Shown here piece after piece: positions 61,990-64,000 of a stretch of DNA of 64,000 nt. The number at the start of each line of letters is the position of its first letter. Within the stretch, counting starts at the first letter, position 1. The notes under the pieces are model-generated. The model had not been told where the DNA came from and did no database searches. It saw only the letters and a list, made by a program, of their open reading frames with translations. The translations under genes were made by a program, and so were the position numbers. Origin of the DNA: Lentzea cavernae (GTDB taxonomy: Bacteria; Actinomycetota; Actinomycetes; Mycobacteriales; Pseudonocardiaceae); contig NZ_BNAR01000001.1 in assembly GCF_014653695.1 (NCBI RefSeq), forward strand, positions 1 to 64,000, read 5' to 3'.

Positions 61990-62783
61990 GGGCCGTCGAA
62001 GCCCGCCGCGCCCAGCACGGCACGGCCCTCGCCGGACAGCACGAAGTCGACGAACGCCTTGGCCACGGCGGCGTTGGGCGCCTTGGCCAGCGGGGCGATC
62101 GGGTAGTCGTTGACGGCCTGCGCGGACTCGGCGAACTCGATGCCCTCCACCTTGTCCCCGGTGGCCTTCACGTCCGTCCGGTAGACGAGCGCGCCGTCGA
62201 CCTCGCCGAGCGAGACCTTGGTGAGCACGGCCTTGACGTCCTGCTCCAGCGTGTCCGGCTGCGGCGTGATCTTCGCGAGCTCGAAGACCTTCTTGGACGC
62301 GGCCCCGCACGGCACCTGCTCCGCGCACAGCGCGATCTTCTTCCCCGCGTCGGCGAAGTCCGCGAGCCCGGCGATCCTGCCCGGATTGCCCTTCGGCACC
62401 GCGATCGCGAGCCTGTTCTTCGCGAACGTCCTCGGCGCGTCCGTGACGGTCCTGGTGTCGGTCACCTGCTTCATGTTCGCCGGTGCTGCGCTCGCGAACA
62501 CGTCGGCGGGCGCGCCCTGGTTGAGCTGCTGGGCCAGCGCCGAGCTGCCGCCGAAGTTGAACCTGACCTTCGTGCCGGGGTTGGCGGCCTCGAAGTCTTC
62601 GCCCAACTGGGTGAACGTCTCGGTCAGCGACGCCGCCGCGAACACGGTGACGTTCCCGGTGACCTCCGGCGCCCCCGAGCCGGGCGCCGGCGTGCTGCCG
62701 GTCTGCTGGCCGCACCCGGCGAGGGCCAGCGCGGCCGCCAGTCCGGTGGCCGCGATTCTGGACGTTATCCGCAGATTCGGCAT
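61986..62783 (-). CDS. modA: Molybdate ABC transporter substrate-binding lipoprotein
   Basis: A 265-residue lipoprotein: signal peptide with lipobox LAGC (about residue 24), then a ModA fold with VTVFAAASLTETFTQLGEDF, FNFGGSSALAQQL, ADVFASAAPANM and the C-terminal DGALVYRTDVKAT, IEFAES pattern. It delivers molybdate or tungstate to ModBC. ATG 62783 lies 6 nt after TACGAT, so the mRNA is probably leaderless. An inverted repeat TGCCGC-N4-GCGGCA at 62798-62813 lies just upstream. Confidence 0.93.
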   Translation of the reverse strand: MPNLRITSRIAATGLAAALALAGCGQQTGSTPAPGSGAPEVTGNVTVFAAASLTETFTQLGEDFEAANPGTKVRFNFGGSSALAQQLNQGAPADVFASAAPANMKQVTDTRTVTDAPRTFAKNRLAIAVPKGNPGRIAGLADFADAGKKIALCAEQVPCGAASKKVFELAKITPQPDTLEQDVKAVLTKVSLGEVDGALVYRTDVKATGDKVEGIEFAESAQAVNDYPIAPLAKAPNAAVAKAFVDFVLSGEGRAVLGAAGFDGP

Positions 62784-62784
62784 G

Positions 62785-62813
62785 CATCGATCGTAGATGC
62801 CGCTCGTGCGGCA
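62785..62813 (-). promoter_or_regulatory. modA promoter region with inverted repeat
   Basis: On the minus strand TACGAT is the probable -10 box, 6 nt before the modA ATG. Inverted arms TGCCGC (62798-62803) and GCGGCA (62808-62813) lie between the -10 and -35 positions, where a repressor would block transcription. No ModE-type gene is in the window. Confidence 0.5.
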
Positions 62814-62836
62814 CGAAAGTACCCCTTCTGTTCCGC

Positions 62837-63001
62837 AGATGCGCCAGTACCCTCGCGTCCGCGAGGTCCACCACGTGCTGGGCGTCCGCCGACGGCTACC
62901 GCGTGCTGCTGTCGTGGGCGGAGGTCGACCCGGAGTTCGGCACCGGTCGACGCCAGGTGTCTCGCGTTCGCTCGTGGATCAGCACGCCGGACACCCCGTG
63001 A
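62837..63001 (+). pseudogene. Relic of a molybdopterin-dependent oxidoreductase gene
   Basis: The plus frame with codons at 62876 encodes ADGYRVLLSWAEVDPEFGTG, flanked by less clear sequence, and stops at 62999-63001. This is the signature found in small sulfite-oxidase-type molybdopterin oxidoreductases (GxDGYRxxLSWxExDPxF). The rest of such an enzyme is absent: nothing recognisable lies upstream, and downstream the frame ends. It adjoins the molybdate transporter operon, which fits a decayed user of the cofactor. Confidence 0.5.
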
Positions 63002-63074
63002 AGCCGCTCCCCAGTGGACACTCGGCCGCTCCTGTCACGGCCGGGATCCGGCGGACACCACCTAGGGTGGTGCC

Positions 63075-64000
63075 ATGGCTGACCTGGTGACCATCGACGA
63101 CGTGAGGGCCGCGGCCGAGGTGATCGGCGGACGGGTGCTGCGCACGCCGACGTTGCCCTCCCCCGGACTGTCCACCCTGCTCGGCGTCCCGACGACGGTC
63201 AAGCTGGAACTGTTGCAGCGCAGCGGTTCCTTCAAGACGCGCGGCGCGTTCACGAAGATCCTCTCGCTCTCGGACGAGGCGCGGGCGGCGGGTGTGGTCG
63301 GGGTCAGCGGCGGCAACCACGGGATCGCGCTGGCCGACGCCGCGAGCGCCCTCGGTGTGGCCGCCACCGTCGTGATGCCGTCGTCGGCACCTGCCCGGTC
63401 GGTCGAACTGGCTCGCGCCTCCGGGGCGGACGTGCGGCTCACCGACGGGCTGGCGGCGGCGTTCGCGCTGCTCCACGAGCTGGTGGAGGCGGGCGCGACG
63501 CTCGTGCACCCCTACGACGACCCGGTCGTGGTCGCCGCTCAGGGCACGGTGGGTCTGGAGTTCGCCACCGACGCGCCGGACGTCACGGACGTGCTGGTGA
63601 GCATCGGCGGTGGTGGGCTCATCTCGGGTGTGGCGGCGGCGTTCCACGCGCTCGTGCCCGGCGTGCGCGTGTGGGGTGTCGAGGTGGAGGGCGCTGACGC
63701 GATGCGTCAGGCGCTGGACGCCGGTGGACCGGTCGACATCACGCCCACGTCGATCGTCTCGACCCTGTCGGCGCCGCACGCGTCGCAGCTGACCTACGAC
63801 CACGCCGTGACGCTGGTCGAGGACGTGCTGGTCGTGTCCGACGCCGACGCGGTGCGGGGGTCGATCGCGCTGGCCGAGGCGCAGAAGGTGTGGGCGGAGC
63901 CCGCCGCCGGGTGTCTCGTGGCGGCGGCGCCCGCGGTGCTCGAGCGGGTCGGGCCCGGTGCGCGGCTGGGAATCGTGGTGTGCGGCGGGAATGCGACTTT
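63075..64000 (+). CDS. Threonine/serine dehydratase, PLP-dependent (partial)
   Basis: The first 308 residues of a fold-type II PLP enzyme, cut by the window end. The PLP lysine is K54 in SGSFKTRGA. SGGNHGIALA at about 78-87 binds the substrate carboxylate, GGGGLISG at about 178 binds phosphate, and CGGN near the end contacts the pyridine nitrogen. It should deaminate threonine or serine to a 2-oxo acid and ammonia. ATG 63075 stands 6 nt after TAGGGT, a leaderless arrangement. An ACT domain, if any, would lie beyond the window. Confidence 0.9.
   Translation, partial: MADLVTIDDVRAAAEVIGGRVLRTPTLPSPGLSTLLGVPTTVKLELLQRSGSFKTRGAFTKILSLSDEARAAGVVGVSGGNHGIALADAASALGVAATVVMPSSAPARSVELARASGADVRLTDGLAAAFALLHELVEAGATLVHPYDDPVVVAAQGTVGLEFATDAPDVTDVLVSIGGGGLISGVAAAFHALVPGVRVWGVEVEGADAMRQALDAGGPVDITPTSIVSTLSAPHASQLTYDHAVTLVEDVLVVSDADAVRGSIALAEAQKVWAEPAAGCLVAAAPAVLERVGPGARLGIVVCGGNAT

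Noticed and set aside
62797..63090. A 97-codon plus-strand frame in the modA to threonine dehydratase gap.
   Set aside because: Composition is Arg/Val-rich shadow-like, and the neighbouring frame holds the recognisable molybdopterin-oxidoreductase fragment.

Overview
The window is about 64 kb of very GC-rich chromosomal DNA. It has dense gene packing, frequent GTG and TTG starts, many 4-bp ATGA/GTGA gene overlaps, and several -10 boxes placed about 6 nt before a start codon, as for leaderless mRNAs. Gene content (AlkB-rubredoxin fusion, F420-type and LLM oxidoreductases, MocR, ROK and WYL regulators, CBM2 secreted proteins, CGNR regulators) fits a filamentous actinobacterium. A Pseudonocardiales relative is my inference, not something I could test. 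I saw no tRNA, rRNA, CRISPR array, intact transposase, phage or replication origin.

Layout. 0-7 kb, minus strand: a MerR-type regulator with an operator-embedded promoter leads a run with a VIT/von Willebrand protein, a GH94-like carbohydrate enzyme, a small unknown protein and an alkane hydroxylase-rubredoxin fusion. 7-17 kb: a membrane protein, a GNAT acetyltransferase, an orphan BMP-type lipoprotein, NDH-2, a small DoxX-like membrane protein, a divergent AhpD-like/MocR pair, a voltage-gated sodium-type channel and a secreted glycosidase-like protein. 16-26.5 kb: an organosulfur island. TauD-type dioxygenase, LysR regulator and LLM oxidoreductase are on the minus strand. A sulfonate ABC importer, an AsfA/AsfB-like flavoprotein-ferredoxin pair, a ROK regulator and an NtaA/DszA-type monooxygenase are on the plus strand. 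Two LysR boxes of identical design flank the lysR gene.

26.5-36 kb: a GNAT, a CGNR regulator and an EamA exporter, then a sugar operon (ABC importer, AgaS-like SIS isomerase/deaminase, GH4 alpha-galactosidase-type enzyme, DeoR regulator). It diverges from a secreted GH114 endo-galactosaminidase-type enzyme. Read together this looks like uptake and breakdown of a galactosamine/galactose polymer, possibly fungal galactosaminogalactan. 36-40.5 kb: regulator-target pairs (TetR/DUF2306, TetR/alcohol dehydrogenase, WYL/VOC protein), each with a visible inverted repeat between the genes.

40.5-44.7 kb: two translationally coupled secreted beta-helix proteins whose CBM2 domains face each other across the gene junction as a 392-bp-offset DNA repeat. 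44.7-51.5 kb: a flavin amine oxidase, an SDR/TetR pair with two operators, and a two-gene unit of radical SAM enzyme plus GT4-GT2 fusion. 51.6-56 kb: unknown proteins converging on a hairpin that contains both stop codons, a NYN/LOTUS RNA-binding protein, a noncoding repeat-like stretch and an LLM oxidoreductase. 56-64 kb: an HD protein, a PrsW-type membrane protease operon, a YeiH exporter with a separately encoded N-terminal membrane helix, a molybdate ABC operon beside the relic of a molybdopterin oxidoreductase gene, and a threonine dehydratase cut by the window end.
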